DNA of 64,000 nucleotides from Adlercreutzia sp910585575 (GTDB taxonomy: Bacteria; Actinomycetota; Coriobacteriia; Coriobacteriales; Eggerthellaceae). A program made the translations under genes and the position numbers. The stretch lies in assembly GCF_951801035.1 (NCBI RefSeq), contig NZ_CATOKT010000002.1, one strand, 5' to 3'. Positions 1-8,263 of the stretch are shown one piece after another; position 1 is the stretch's first letter; every line of letters starts with the position of its first letter. Under the pieces are notes generated by a model that saw only the letters and a list, made by a program, of their open reading frames with translations, ran no database searches and had not been told where the DNA came from.

Positions 1-1
1 G

Positions 2-142
2 TACAACGTGGGCAGCAAGAGCTCCGTCCAGGACGGCCGTCTGGGCATTAATGCGTCCCACGGCTGCGTGCGTCTGGCGCTGAGCAACGCCAAGTGGATT
101 AACAAGAACATCCCCAGCGGCACCAAGGTGTGGACGTACTAG
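2..142 (+). CDS. L,D-transpeptidase (YkuD domain), C-terminal end only
   Basis: The window opens inside this gene; only the last 46 codons and the TAG stop are present. The translated piece contains INASHGCVRL, which is the YkuD active-site signature (SHGC[VI]R) with its catalytic cysteine, followed by about 25 residues to the end. Members of the family form 3-3 peptidoglycan cross-links or attach proteins to the wall, outside the membrane. A rho-independent terminator at 209-244 ends the transcript. The N-terminal part, including any signal peptide, lies outside the window. Confidence 0.9.
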   Translation, partial: YNVGSKSSVQDGRLGINASHGCVRLALSNAKWINKNIPSGTKVWTY

Positions 143-208
143 GGAAGCGTAGCGCAAAAGGCAATGCGTCAACTATAACGGGAGCGGTTGGCAAAACTGC
201 TCCTTCTT

Positions 209-244
209 GGGGCGAGTCGATAGAGCGGCTCGCCCTTCTTTTTA
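209..244 (+). terminator. rho-independent terminator after the L,D-transpeptidase gene
   Basis: A 7-bp stem GGGCGAG (210-216) / CTCGCCC (229-235) is followed by TTCTTTTTAT. It separates the transpeptidase gene from the promoter of the first GH25 gene. Confidence 0.8.
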
Positions 245-307
245 TAAGAAGTCCTGTTCAGGTAAGCAGTATTTTTGTAGCTTTAAGCGGTTTCGGGGCG
301 CATTTCG

Positions 308-337
308 TTGCTCTTCCGTCGTTAATGGTGGTACTAT
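308..337 (+). promoter_or_regulatory. promoter of the first GH25 gene
   Basis: TTGCTC at 308-313 and TACTAT at 332-337 are 18 bp apart. The -10 box is preceded by TGG, giving an extended -10 (TGnTACTAT). It lies 60 bp before the chosen ATG at 397. The same extended form recurs upstream of other genes in this window. Confidence 0.5.
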
Positions 338-396
338 TCATGCACTTTGCTGACGGAAATAGCGCCAGCGTCAATCGAGTGTTAAAGGAAGCTTAC

Positions 397-2424
397 ATGA
401 ACTCAAAAGCACTTCGACTGTCCCTTTCTGCCCTCTTGGTGCTGGCTCTCGTGCCAGCGACCGCCTTTGCCGACGAGGCTGCCACAGCGTATGAAGAGGA
501 AAGCTATCTCATCCCCAACGATAGCGAGGAAGACCCCGCGGAAAGCTGGCGCTTTACGGACGGCTATCCGTCGAATTACCTTCGCGAGGAGATGGAGAAA
601 GCAGGCATCGCGCTCATGGGCGCTTTCTCCGATGTCGAAGACGGCTATCGTGCAACCTGGTCTAACGCCAACGGTGTTTTGTCCTATGCCTACCGCAAAA
701 ATCCGACCGATAAAGATACGGTTATCAACGTGCCGGGCGCAAAAGAGGTAGGCGTCGATATCTCCTACTTTAACAACGAGGGCAAGGCCATCGACTGGAA
801 GAAAATGAAGGCCGACGGTATCACCTTTGCCATTATCCGTGCGGGCGACGGCTATACCACCACAACGGGCTTCTACGACCCTTGGTTCGTGAAGAACATC
901 CAGGGAGCCAAGGCTGCTGGTCTCAAGGTGGGTGTGTACATCTACTCTCGCGCTACCAACACGAAGGCCTCGGGCAAGAATTCCGTGGGCCATGAGGTCA
1001 ACCTGGTACTCGATCAGATGAAAAATGCAGGGCTGGGTCCTGAGGATCTCGGGCTTCCTGTGTATTTCGACATGGAGGACGCCACGCAGCGCGCCTTGCC
1101 GAAGAAGACTATCGGCGACGTGGCCGAGTCGTTCTGCAAGCAGATGATCGCCAAAGGTTATCAGGTGGGCATTTACGCCAATCAGGACTGGTTCACCAGC
1201 GTTCTTACCGACTCGCGCTTCAGCGTGGCTACCATGAAGAAGAACGGCTGGTCGCGCTGGGTGGCGCGCTATTCCTGGGGTTCGTCCTCCTCGGGGGTTG
1301 ATTCGACGGACATTTGGCAGTTCACTTCTATCGGCACCGTGGCCGGTACGTCGCGAAAGTACTGCGATGTGAATTTCTCTTACGTCGACTTCGGCGCGCA
1401 GCCGGCTACGTACCAGGTTACCTACGAGTTGAACGGTGGTACGCTCTATGCACCTAACCCCGTTACGTTTACGGGTACGCTGACGCTGCCTACGCCGACG
1501 CGTTCGGGGTATATCTTTGACGGCTGGTACGCCGACGCTGCTTTTAAGACGCCCGTGAAGACCATTTCTCAGAAAAATGCGACGGTCTATGCGAAGTGGA
1601 CGACACCTTATCGTGTTTCCTATGTGCTCAACGGCGGTAAAAACCATGCCTCGAATGCTGCAACCTATGTCTCCACGCTGACGCTGAAATCGCCAACAAG
1701 GACGAACTACCAGTTTGATGGATGGCATCTGGACGCAGCGTTCACCACGAAGGTTACGAAGCTGACAGCGGCGCATGCCACCAATAAGAAGGTGACGGTC
1801 TACGCCAAGTGGTCGCAGCCCTATAAGGTTACGTACAGCCTGAACAGGGGCAAGAACAATAAGGCCAACCCCGCGAAGTTCGGCGGCACGCTCACCCTTA
1901 AGGCTCCGACGCGTTCGGGCTACACCTTTGGCGGCTGGTATCTCGACAAGAAGTACAAAACCAAAGTCACGAAGCTGACCTCCAAGAATACGAAGAACAA
2001 CAAGGTGACGGTCTACGCCCGGTGGTACAAGAACTACAAGATCACCTACAAGTTGAACGGTGGTAAGAACAGCAAGAGCAATCCCTCGAAGTACGGCGGA
2101 ACCCTGACGCTCAAGAACCCCACGCGCTCGGGCTATGTGTTTAAGGGCTGGTACACCGATAAGAAGTTCAAAAAGAAGGTCACGAAGCTGTCCATGACGA
2201 AGAATCGCACGGTGTACGCGAAGTGGACCAAGCTCACGGGCAAGTATTATCGTGTGACCGCCACTGGCGGCTTGAACATCCGCAAGACGGCCTCAACCAA
2301 AGCTGCTATCACGGGCGCCTTGGACTACAACAAGAAAGTACTGATCAAGTCTACGAAGAGCGGTTGGGGTAAGCTCAGCGATGGACGCGGCTGGATCAAG
2401 CTGTCCTATGCGAAGAAGGTGTAG
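397..2424 (+). CDS. secreted GH25 lysozyme with four InlB-type repeats and an SH3 domain
   Basis: 675 aa. The start at 397 follows AAAGGAA and gives a signal peptide (MNSKALRLSLSALLVLALVP, then ATAFA, cleaved before DEA); an in-frame ATG at 130 would run through the terminator and promoter and is rejected. Residues about 119-335 are a glycoside hydrolase family 25 domain (N-acetylmuramidase) with GVDIS (D121) and the YFDMED pair D225 and E227. About 340-600 holds four Listeria-Bacteroides (InlB B-like, Flg_new) repeats, each beginning Y+[VI][TS]Y.LN.G and ending VYA[KR]W. A bacterial SH3 domain (GGLNIRKTAS) closes the protein. It should cut peptidoglycan outside the cell, with the repeats as stalk and SH3 for wall binding. 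It is a paralogue of the next gene. Confidence 0.92.
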   Translation: MNSKALRLSLSALLVLALVPATAFADEAATAYEEESYLIPNDSEEDPAESWRFTDGYPSNYLREEMEKAGIALMGAFSDVEDGYRATWSNANGVLSYAYRKNPTDKDTVINVPGAKEVGVDISYFNNEGKAIDWKKMKADGITFAIIRAGDGYTTTTGFYDPWFVKNIQGAKAAGLKVGVYIYSRATNTKASGKNSVGHEVNLVLDQMKNAGLGPEDLGLPVYFDMEDATQRALPKKTIGDVAESFCKQMIAKGYQVGIYANQDWFTSVLTDSRFSVATMKKNGWSRWVARYSWGSSSSGVDSTDIWQFTSIGTVAGTSRKYCDVNFSYVDFGAQPATYQVTYELNGGTLYAPNPVTFTGTLTLPTPTRSGYIFDGWYADAAFKTPVKTISQKNATVYAKWTTPYRVSYVLNGGKNHASNAATYVSTLTLKSPTRTNYQFDGWHLDAAFTTKVTKLTAAHATNKKVTVYAKWSQPYKVTYSLNRGKNNKANPAKFGGTLTLKAPTRSGYTFGGWYLDKKYKTKVTKLTSKNTKNNKVTVYARWYKNYKITYKLNGGKNSKSNPSKYGGTLTLKNPTRSGYVFKGWYTDKKFKKKVTKLSMTKNRTVYAKWTKLTGKYYRVTATGGLNIRKTASTKAAITGALDYNKKVLIKSTKSGWGKLSDGRGWIKLSYAKKV

Positions 2425-2492
2425 CACCTTCTAAACCTTCCTGTCGTTTTCGACTTACGAGCCTGTATCCGAGTGATAAAAGGACTACTCAC

Positions 2493-4253
2493 ATGCACAA
2501 GAAAACACTCAGTCTCGTTCTCAGCTGCGCCTTGGCGGGCACCATGGTGCCCGTGACGGCTTTTGCAGCAGGGGAGACCACCGACAACTGGATGGATATT
2601 GCCATGGGCGTGGTGCAGGACGGCGATAAGCTGTCCGATCCCGAGGGGGATCGACTCACCGGCGCCCGGGCCAACAGCTGGCGCTTCACCAAGGGCTACG
2701 CCGACGACGAGGTAAGTGCCGCAGCCGGTACGTTCGGCTTCGACACCATGGGTGCTTGGGGCGATTTGGGCGCCGGCGACCTGGATATCAGCGCAACGTG
2801 GACCAAGGCGAACGGCATCAATACCTACACAGTGCGCAAGACGCCCACGGGGACCAGCACCACGGTGAAGGTGCCCGGCTCGCTCGCCGTGGGTATCGAT
2901 GTCTCGGCTCATAACAACGCGCCCGGTGGCGGTCCGGCCAAGGCCATCGACTGGCAAAAGGTAAAGGAGGAGGGCGTCAGCTTCGCCATTATTCGTTGCG
3001 GCTACGGCAGCAACTACTCCTATCAGGACGATAAATGGTTTGCCAGCAATTACCAGGGAGCGAAAGACGCCGGCCTGAAGGTGGGCGTCTACCTGTACTC
3101 CTATGCGCCCAAAGCCACGGGCACCGCCCCCTCGGCCACCGACGAGGCAAAGCACGTGCTGCGCATTCTCGAGAACAACAACATCGAGCCTTCCGATTTG
3201 GCGCTGCCCGTGTATCTCGACCTCGAGGATGCCTCGCAGGAGAAGCTGAAGAAGGGCACCCTGGGCGCCATCGCCAAGGAGTTCTGCGCGCAAATGCAAA
3301 AGGCGGGCTATAAGGTGGGCATTTACGCCAACCAGTACTGGTTCAACACTGTTCTGAAGAACGACGACCCCGTTTTTGATGCGGCTACCATGCAGAAGAA
3401 CGGCTGGTCGCGGTGGGTGGCGCGCTATTCGAACACCTCGAGCTCGGAAGTGGAGGGCACCGACGTCTGGCAGTTTACCTGCGTGGGCAAGGTGGAGGGC
3501 ATTCCGAAAAAGTACTGTGATGTGAACTTCGCTTACGTCGACTTCGCTGCCCCTAACACTGCGACACCCGTGGCCCCCGTAGCACCTGCGGCGCCCTCGA
3601 CCTCGCTGACGACAACGCAAACGCCCGCGACCTCGTCTCCGACGCCCGTCACGTACAAGATTGCCTATCAGCTCAACAAGGGCAAGAACAATGCGGCGAA
3701 CCCCACGCGCTCGTCAGGCACGGTTACCTTGAAAAAGCCAACGCGTTCGGGCTACACCTTTGGCGGCTGGCATTTGGACAAGAAGTTCAAGAAAAAAGTG
3801 ACTAAGCTGACGGCTGCCGCAGCCCCGAAGGGTAAGGTGACCGTATATGCCCGGTGGTACAAGAACTACAAGATCACCTATAAGCTCAACGGCGGCACGA
3901 ACAATAAGAGCAACCCAAAGAAGTACGGCGGCGTGCTCACGCTTAAGAATCCGACACGCACGGGTTACACCTTCGCTGGCTGGTACACCAACAAGAAGCT
4001 GACCAAAAAGGCGACGAAGCTGACGGTGACCAAAAATCGCACGGTCTATGCTAAATGGGTCAAAATGAAGAAGGGCTCGTACGTGGTAACGTCGAACGAT
4101 GGCCTATTCATCCGAGGGAAAGCGTCGACGACGGCGCCGATTCTCGGTGGCCTGAGCTACAACCAGCAGGTGCGCGTCGTGAAGGTGAGCAAGGGCTGGG
4201 GTCAGCTTTCCGCCGGCGGCTGGATCAACCTCTCCTATACGAAGCGCGTGTAA
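2493..4253 (+). CDS. secreted GH25 lysozyme with two InlB-type repeats and an SH3 domain
   Basis: 586 aa, paralogue of the preceding gene. A signal peptide (MHKKTLSLVLSCALAGTMVP, ending FAA) is followed by a GH25 domain at about 145-355, with GIDVS and the YLDLED acidic pair D243/E245. Next come a Pro/Thr/Ala linker (about 355-390), two InlB-type repeats and a C-terminal SH3 domain. It has two repeats where the first gene has four, and the repeat starting YKNYKITYKLNGG is almost identical in both, so repeat number has probably changed by recombination after a tandem duplication. The start follows AAAGGACTACTCAC. A terminator at 4293-4325 closes the unit. Confidence 0.92.
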   Translation: MHKKTLSLVLSCALAGTMVPVTAFAAGETTDNWMDIAMGVVQDGDKLSDPEGDRLTGARANSWRFTKGYADDEVSAAAGTFGFDTMGAWGDLGAGDLDISATWTKANGINTYTVRKTPTGTSTTVKVPGSLAVGIDVSAHNNAPGGGPAKAIDWQKVKEEGVSFAIIRCGYGSNYSYQDDKWFASNYQGAKDAGLKVGVYLYSYAPKATGTAPSATDEAKHVLRILENNNIEPSDLALPVYLDLEDASQEKLKKGTLGAIAKEFCAQMQKAGYKVGIYANQYWFNTVLKNDDPVFDAATMQKNGWSRWVARYSNTSSSEVEGTDVWQFTCVGKVEGIPKKYCDVNFAYVDFAAPNTATPVAPVAPAAPSTSLTTTQTPATSSPTPVTYKIAYQLNKGKNNAANPTRSSGTVTLKKPTRSGYTFGGWHLDKKFKKKVTKLTAAAAPKGKVTVYARWYKNYKITYKLNGGTNNKSNPKKYGGVLTLKNPTRTGYTFAGWYTNKKLTKKATKLTVTKNRTVYAKWVKMKKGSYVVTSNDGLFIRGKASTTAPILGGLSYNQQVRVVKVSKGWGQLSAGGWINLSYTKRV

Positions 4254-4292
4254 AATCGAGGTGACGGAACGTCAAAATTTCTGCGATGATCG

Positions 4293-4325
4293 ACGGCGGC
4301 TCTCGATAGCCGCCGTGGGTTTTGC
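4293..4325 (+). terminator. rho-independent terminator after the second GH25 gene
   Basis: Perfect 9-bp stem ACGGCGGCT (4293-4301) / AGCCGCCGT (4308-4316) with a 6-nt loop, followed by GGGTTTTGCT. Confidence 0.75.
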
Positions 4326-4370
4326 TACACTTCCTCCATTGATATTGATTGGAAAGACCGGGGGTACTCA

Positions 4371-7300
4371 ATGAAGCCGATGGGAGCTTGTGCCGGCGAA
4401 GAGGCGCGTTTCCTGCGTTGCGCCCCTCATCGAACTCTGGGTGCCCTGGCTCTGATTATCGTGCTTATGGTGCTGGCTCTAGGGGCGGCGTTTCCTGCGT
4501 TGGCTGTGGCTGACCAGCCTGACACGTCCTACGACGCCGCCGTTCTCGATGGCTCGTCGGTGGCCGACGCCAACCGCACCCAACTGGTGCTGGTGGTGCG
4601 CTTCCAAGGCGACGCCACGGGCGACGGTTCGACCGGCCTGAATGCCCCGCCTGCCTTCGCCCCCGATGCCACGGCGCCGGCCAACACTCAGTGGTCCCAG
4701 GTGATGGCGCGCCTGAACGATGCGCGTGCGGCCACCTATCGCGCTCCTTCGCTCTACCAGTATGTCGACACCGTGTCCGACGGCCAGTGCCGCCTACGTA
4801 CGGTGTCGCCCCAGTCTGATCGTGCCACGGGGCGCATCACCTACTTGACCTTGCCGAAGGCCCGGGACGCTTACGTCAACACCGGTGTGCTGCTTGACGA
4901 TGCACTGACGGCCTTCAACGCCGCGTATCCCCAGTTCGATGCCCGCACTCTTGACGGCGACGGCAATGGGGTGGCCGACAACATCCTGGTGGTGCCCGAG
5001 GTAGGTGCCGACTCGCCGACCACTGGGTCGCCCCTCTGGCCCCACGAGGCCGACTACGGCGGCAACCTTACCGTGGGCCAGGGCGCCAAGGCGGTGAAGG
5101 TGGGTACTTACACGTTGGTCGATTCCGGGCGCCTGGCCAACGGCACTGTTGGCACCGTCATCCATGAAACACTGCACGCCTTCGGCGCAAAAGATCTCTA
5201 CCGCCTGGACAGCTCCCTGGAAAGCCAGCGCGATGTGGCGGTGGGTGTATGGGACATCATGGCTCAGCACGGCGGCTCGAAGCTGATGCGACCTCTGGCC
5301 ATCTCGCGCCAAGATTGCGGCTGGACGACTATTGAGGAAGTGGCCGGCGGCACCGTCACGTTGTACGCGCCTGGTTCGGGTAAGCGTCAGGCGGTCAAGT
5401 TCAAGGCGCCCTATTCCACCACGGAGTACTTCGTGGCCGAGTTCCGCCGCGCCAATACCGACATCGGTAACCTCTCTGCCCTGGACACCTACCAGGACGG
5501 GTCGCCCTCCACTATCGGCGGTTCGGGGCTGGTAATCTATCGCGTCAATCCGTCGCAGAAGCAAACGGGTATTACCAGCGGCAACAAGGGCGACAAGGAC
5601 TATGTGTACGTGTTTCGCAAGGGCGAGACGGGTGCCCCGCGCGGTGACGGGGTGGGTGATCTTCGCCATGCCCAGTTGACGGCGCCGGGCTATAAGCTGC
5701 CCTCGGCCAACTCGCTGAGCCCTACGGCCACGCCGGCTACGCGTTCGAAGGCCGGCTCGACGAATCCTGACGACGGCTTGGAGGAAGGGGCGCTTACCTA
5801 CGCCGATGGCACCAACTCTGGTGTGGTAGTCACGGTGACCGCGCAAACGGAAGAGTCCATCACCTTCACCATTGCTCAGCCCGATGCGGACAAGCTGGGT
5901 CTTTGGCGCGATGCGCTCGACGCGCCCGGTGCCTCGCCGCTGCCCACCCAAGGCTTTGAGGCCACGAAGCTGGAGGCGGGAGCCGACGGGGCGGTGTACC
6001 AGCTATGCGAGCGGCGCAACGCGGGGGGCGCCCAGGTGTTCCGCTACGACGGTACCGCATGGAAGAGCCTGGGCTCCGTCGGCGAGGGTTATCGGCAGTT
6101 CAGTGCTCAGTGGTTCGACGGCGCGCTCTATCTGTGCGGCGTGCAGTACGGGGCCTCTCCCCGCGTGGCCCTGTGGCGGTGGAGTGGAAGCCGCTGGGAA
6201 ACGACGGCCACCTTGTCCGCCGCCGCCAACAAGCCCGTGCTGGGCGAGGTAGCCGGCTCACTTTATCTTTTCGCCGACGGTGCCGGCGCGGAGGCCGGGC
6301 TCTACCGGCTCAGCGGCAACGTGCTGCAGAAGGTGACCGTGCTGAACGACGGCTACTTGGCCGGAGCAGTCATCGCCGATGTGGGCGGGGAGCCGGCGCT
6401 GTTGGTCAGCAATTTCGATCGACAAGAAACGACGCTCTATCGTCTGAAAGCGGGCACGTGGTCGAAGCAGCGCCTCCACAGCGGCGCGCCCCAGATACTC
6501 GATCGAACTGCCACGAAGAATGGCCCGGTGTTCCTCACCTTGCAGCAGGACGGCGGCCAGGATTCCACCCTGCGGCTTGTTACCTTTAGCAACGGAGTTC
6601 CCACGGTTATATCGCTGCCGGATACGCTGCCCTCCTCCTTCGACGCCAGTCTGGTGGTGGAGGGATCGAAGGTCTACGTGGCTCTGGCCACCCAGGCGTC
6701 CCAGCAGGTGCGGGTGTATCGCAGCACCTTGGATAACCTGGGCTCGTGGGATGCAGTGGGCTCGACCGTCATCAGCCCGTCCATGGGCGTCGACCTCGAG
6801 GCGTTTCAGGGCGCCCTGCTCTGCGCGTCGGTGGCCTCGGCCGAAGACCCGGTCAGCCTGCGACGCTTCGGCACGCTCGATCCCTCCGCGCCCTCGGTCA
6901 CGCCCGTGCCGCCCTCCTCGTCTGGCTCAGGCAGCAGCGCGACGGGCACGACCAAGCCCGGCACAGGCGGTTCGGGCTCCTCCGGCACTTCGGACAGCAC
7001 CGCCAAGCCCGGCGCGAGCGCTTCGGGCTCCTCTGGCACTCCCAGTGCAACCAAGCCCGGTTCCAGCAGTTCCGCCAAACCCTCGAGCACTTCGTCTTCG
7101 TCGAAGCCGACGGCCTCCAAGAAGCCCAAGCGGCCCGCTACGCCTCAATGGCGCAGCTTCAAGCGAGCGAAGAGGGCCGTCACGGTGCGTTGGAAGAAGG
7201 TCAAGAAGGCCTCGGGCTACCAGGTAAAGTACTCGACCAGCAAGAAGTTCACCAAGAAGGCCACCAAGGTGAAGCGCGTTGCTCGCGGCTCAGCCACCTC

Positions 7301-7424
7301 GGTGAAGCTGAAGTCTCTGAAGTCGAAGCGTACCTACTATGTGAAGATTCGCGCGTACCAGAAGGTGGGGAAGACCTACGTCTATTCGAAATGGACAAAA
7401 GTGAAAAAGGTGAGGGTGAAATAG
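4371..7424 (+). CDS. secreted M6-like zinc metalloprotease with repeat region and C-terminal Fn3 domain
   Basis: 1017 aa. The N-terminus has a hydrophilic stretch and a strong hydrophobic segment (about 24-46, LGALALIIVLMVLALGAAF), consistent with a long signal peptide. Residues 265-275 read HETLHAFGAKD, the HExxHxxGxxD zinc motif of M6 (immune inhibitor A-like) peptidases, followed by GVWDIMAQHG, also typical of M6. Residues about 525-815 show repeated YR..G.W/LY motifs that look like a beta-propeller. A Ser/Gly/Thr/Pro linker of about 95 residues follows, then a lysine-rich fibronectin type III domain (about 925-1017) that could bind the anionic wall. It has no LPxTG sorting signal. Together with the GH25 genes it makes a secreted-hydrolase cluster. 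The substrate is unknown. Confidence 0.82.
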   Translation: MKPMGACAGEEARFLRCAPHRTLGALALIIVLMVLALGAAFPALAVADQPDTSYDAAVLDGSSVADANRTQLVLVVRFQGDATGDGSTGLNAPPAFAPDATAPANTQWSQVMARLNDARAATYRAPSLYQYVDTVSDGQCRLRTVSPQSDRATGRITYLTLPKARDAYVNTGVLLDDALTAFNAAYPQFDARTLDGDGNGVADNILVVPEVGADSPTTGSPLWPHEADYGGNLTVGQGAKAVKVGTYTLVDSGRLANGTVGTVIHETLHAFGAKDLYRLDSSLESQRDVAVGVWDIMAQHGGSKLMRPLAISRQDCGWTTIEEVAGGTVTLYAPGSGKRQAVKFKAPYSTTEYFVAEFRRANTDIGNLSALDTYQDGSPSTIGGSGLVIYRVNPSQKQTGITSGNKGDKDYVYVFRKGETGAPRGDGVGDLRHAQLTAPGYKLPSANSLSPTATPATRSKAGSTNPDDGLEEGALTYADGTNSGVVVTVTAQTEESITFTIAQPDADKLGLWRDALDAPGASPLPTQGFEATKLEAGADGAVYQLCERRNAGGAQVFRYDGTAWKSLGSVGEGYRQFSAQWFDGALYLCGVQYGASPRVALWRWSGSRWETTATLSAAANKPVLGEVAGSLYLFADGAGAEAGLYRLSGNVLQKVTVLNDGYLAGAVIADVGGEPALLVSNFDRQETTLYRLKAGTWSKQRLHSGAPQILDRTATKNGPVFLTLQQDGGQDSTLRLVTFSNGVPTVISLPDTLPSSFDASLVVEGSKVYVALATQASQQVRVYRSTLDNLGSWDAVGSTVISPSMGVDLEAFQGALLCASVASAEDPVSLRRFGTLDPSAPSVTPVPPSSSGSGSSATGTTKPGTGGSGSSGTSDSTAKPGASASGSSGTPSATKPGSSSSAKPSSTSSSSKPTASKKPKRPATPQWRSFKRAKRAVTVRWKKVKKASGYQVKYSTSKKFTKKATKVKRVARGSATSVKLKSLKSKRTYYVKIRAYQKVGKTYVYSKWTKVKKVRVK

Positions 7425-7528
7425 ACAACAGCAACGCGCGTCCGGTCGGGGCCGTGTTCCTCGTGTGCTCGGATCGCATTTACCGCGTCCTTGCGTCTGA
7501 GCGCCCCTCGAAATCCCCGACACACAAA

Positions 7529-7560
7529 AGCGGGCAAGTCGATCGACTTGCCCGCTTTGC
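7529..7560. terminator. bidirectional terminator between convergent genes
   Basis: A perfect 28-bp palindrome (7529-7556) is flanked by AAA on the left and TTT on the right. It lies between the + strand metalloprotease gene and the - strand HPt gene, so one hairpin can end both transcripts. Confidence 0.85.
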
Positions 7561-7585
7561 TTGCTGCTCAGTTGGGGGAGTGAGA

Positions 7586-7954
7586 CTACAGGGTGCCGTC
7601 CTGCCAGGCCAACAGGCCCTCGATAACCTTCTTGTGGGCGGCTTCAACCTGCGGCAGGTACTTGATGGCGGCCTCGGACTCGCCGGCGTACAGGGCGTCG
7701 GACGCCAAAGTGGCGGCTTCGTACAGGTCCTTGAAGGAAAGATTGCCGGCTACACCTTTAAGGGCATGGGCCTCGCTGTAGCCGTCGGAGAAGTCGTGAG
7801 CCTCGATGGCGGCCTGCAGAGCCACGAGATGGCTGTCGTCCAGGTACTTCATGGCCAGTCGCTCGTACAGATCGGCGTTGTCACCAAAGCGGTCCATGGC
7901 GTCGACGTAGTCGATACCGTAGGGGGCAAGTTTATCTGCAAGCGTCTCACTCAT
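7586..7954 (-). CDS. stand-alone histidine phosphotransfer (HPt) protein
   Basis: 122 aa. The central motif EAHALKGVAGNL (H63) is the HPt signature; the histidine carries the phosphoryl group between a receiver domain and a second receiver or kinase. The length is normal for a single four-helix HPt domain with nothing fused. Three ATGs lie close together; the one at 7954 is chosen because AAAGGA sits about 9 nt upstream of it, whereas the first two leave almost no spacing. No histidine kinase or response regulator lies nearby, so it is an orphan whose partners must be elsewhere. A candidate promoter is at 8054-8082. Confidence 0.85.
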   Translation of the reverse strand: MSETLADKLAPYGIDYVDAMDRFGDNADLYERLAMKYLDDSHLVALQAAIEAHDFSDGYSEAHALKGVAGNLSFKDLYEAATLASDALYAGESEAAIKYLPQVEAAHKKVIEGLLAWQDGTL

Positions 7955-8053
7955 TGCCATCATTCCTTTCATGCAAAGACGGGACGCGCCGGAGGGTGGC
8001 GCTCTCTCTTCTCCTCTTCGAAAGATACATCCGTCTATTCTTCGTTGGAGTTC

Positions 8054-8082
8054 AGTTTAATCACTCGTTAGAGTGCTGTCAG
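8054..8082 (-). promoter_or_regulatory. candidate promoter of the HPt gene
   Basis: Read on the - strand, CTGACA (8082-8077) and TAAACT (8059-8054) are separated by exactly 17 bp, about 100 nt upstream of the HPt start. Confidence 0.4.
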
Positions 8083-8096
8083 GGCTGCGTTTTAGT

Positions 8097-8125
8097 CGTT
8101 GACGTTCTGTAGATGAATGTCAACG
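8097..8125. promoter_or_regulatory. inverted repeat, possible operator
   Basis: CGTTGACGTT (8097-8106) and AATGTCAACG (8116-8125) form 10-bp arms with one mismatch around a 9-nt spacer. It lies just upstream of the candidate -35 box of the HPt gene and has no T tract, so an operator is more likely than a terminator. Confidence 0.35.
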
Positions 8126-8263
8126 TTTCGTAATAATGCGTTTATCTTTCTGTAACTTGACGAAACCGCTTAGGTTTGAGCGCGGTATACGATGAAGTGC
8201 GGACGGGCGCGACAACGCTCGTTTTCGCACAAAGCTCTCAGGTTGGCTCGTAAGGATTGCGCC

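Larger units (their letters stand above)
7955..8263. other. intergenic region between HPt and tgt
   Basis: 309 bp without a convincing ORF. It is clearly more AT-rich than its flanks. It holds a candidate - strand promoter for the HPt gene and an inverted repeat at 8097-8125. I see no terminator with a T tract for tgt, whose stop is at 8264. Confidence 0.6.

Noticed and set aside
130..396. N-terminal extension of the first GH25 lysozyme to an ATG at 130
   Set aside because: It would run through a terminator and a promoter and place the signal peptide in the middle of the protein.
6520..8071. Alternative-frame ORFs within and beyond the metalloprotease gene
   Set aside because: They arise from the Ser/Gly/Lys-rich codons of the linker and Fn3 region and cross the terminator at 7529; no start site or motif supports them.
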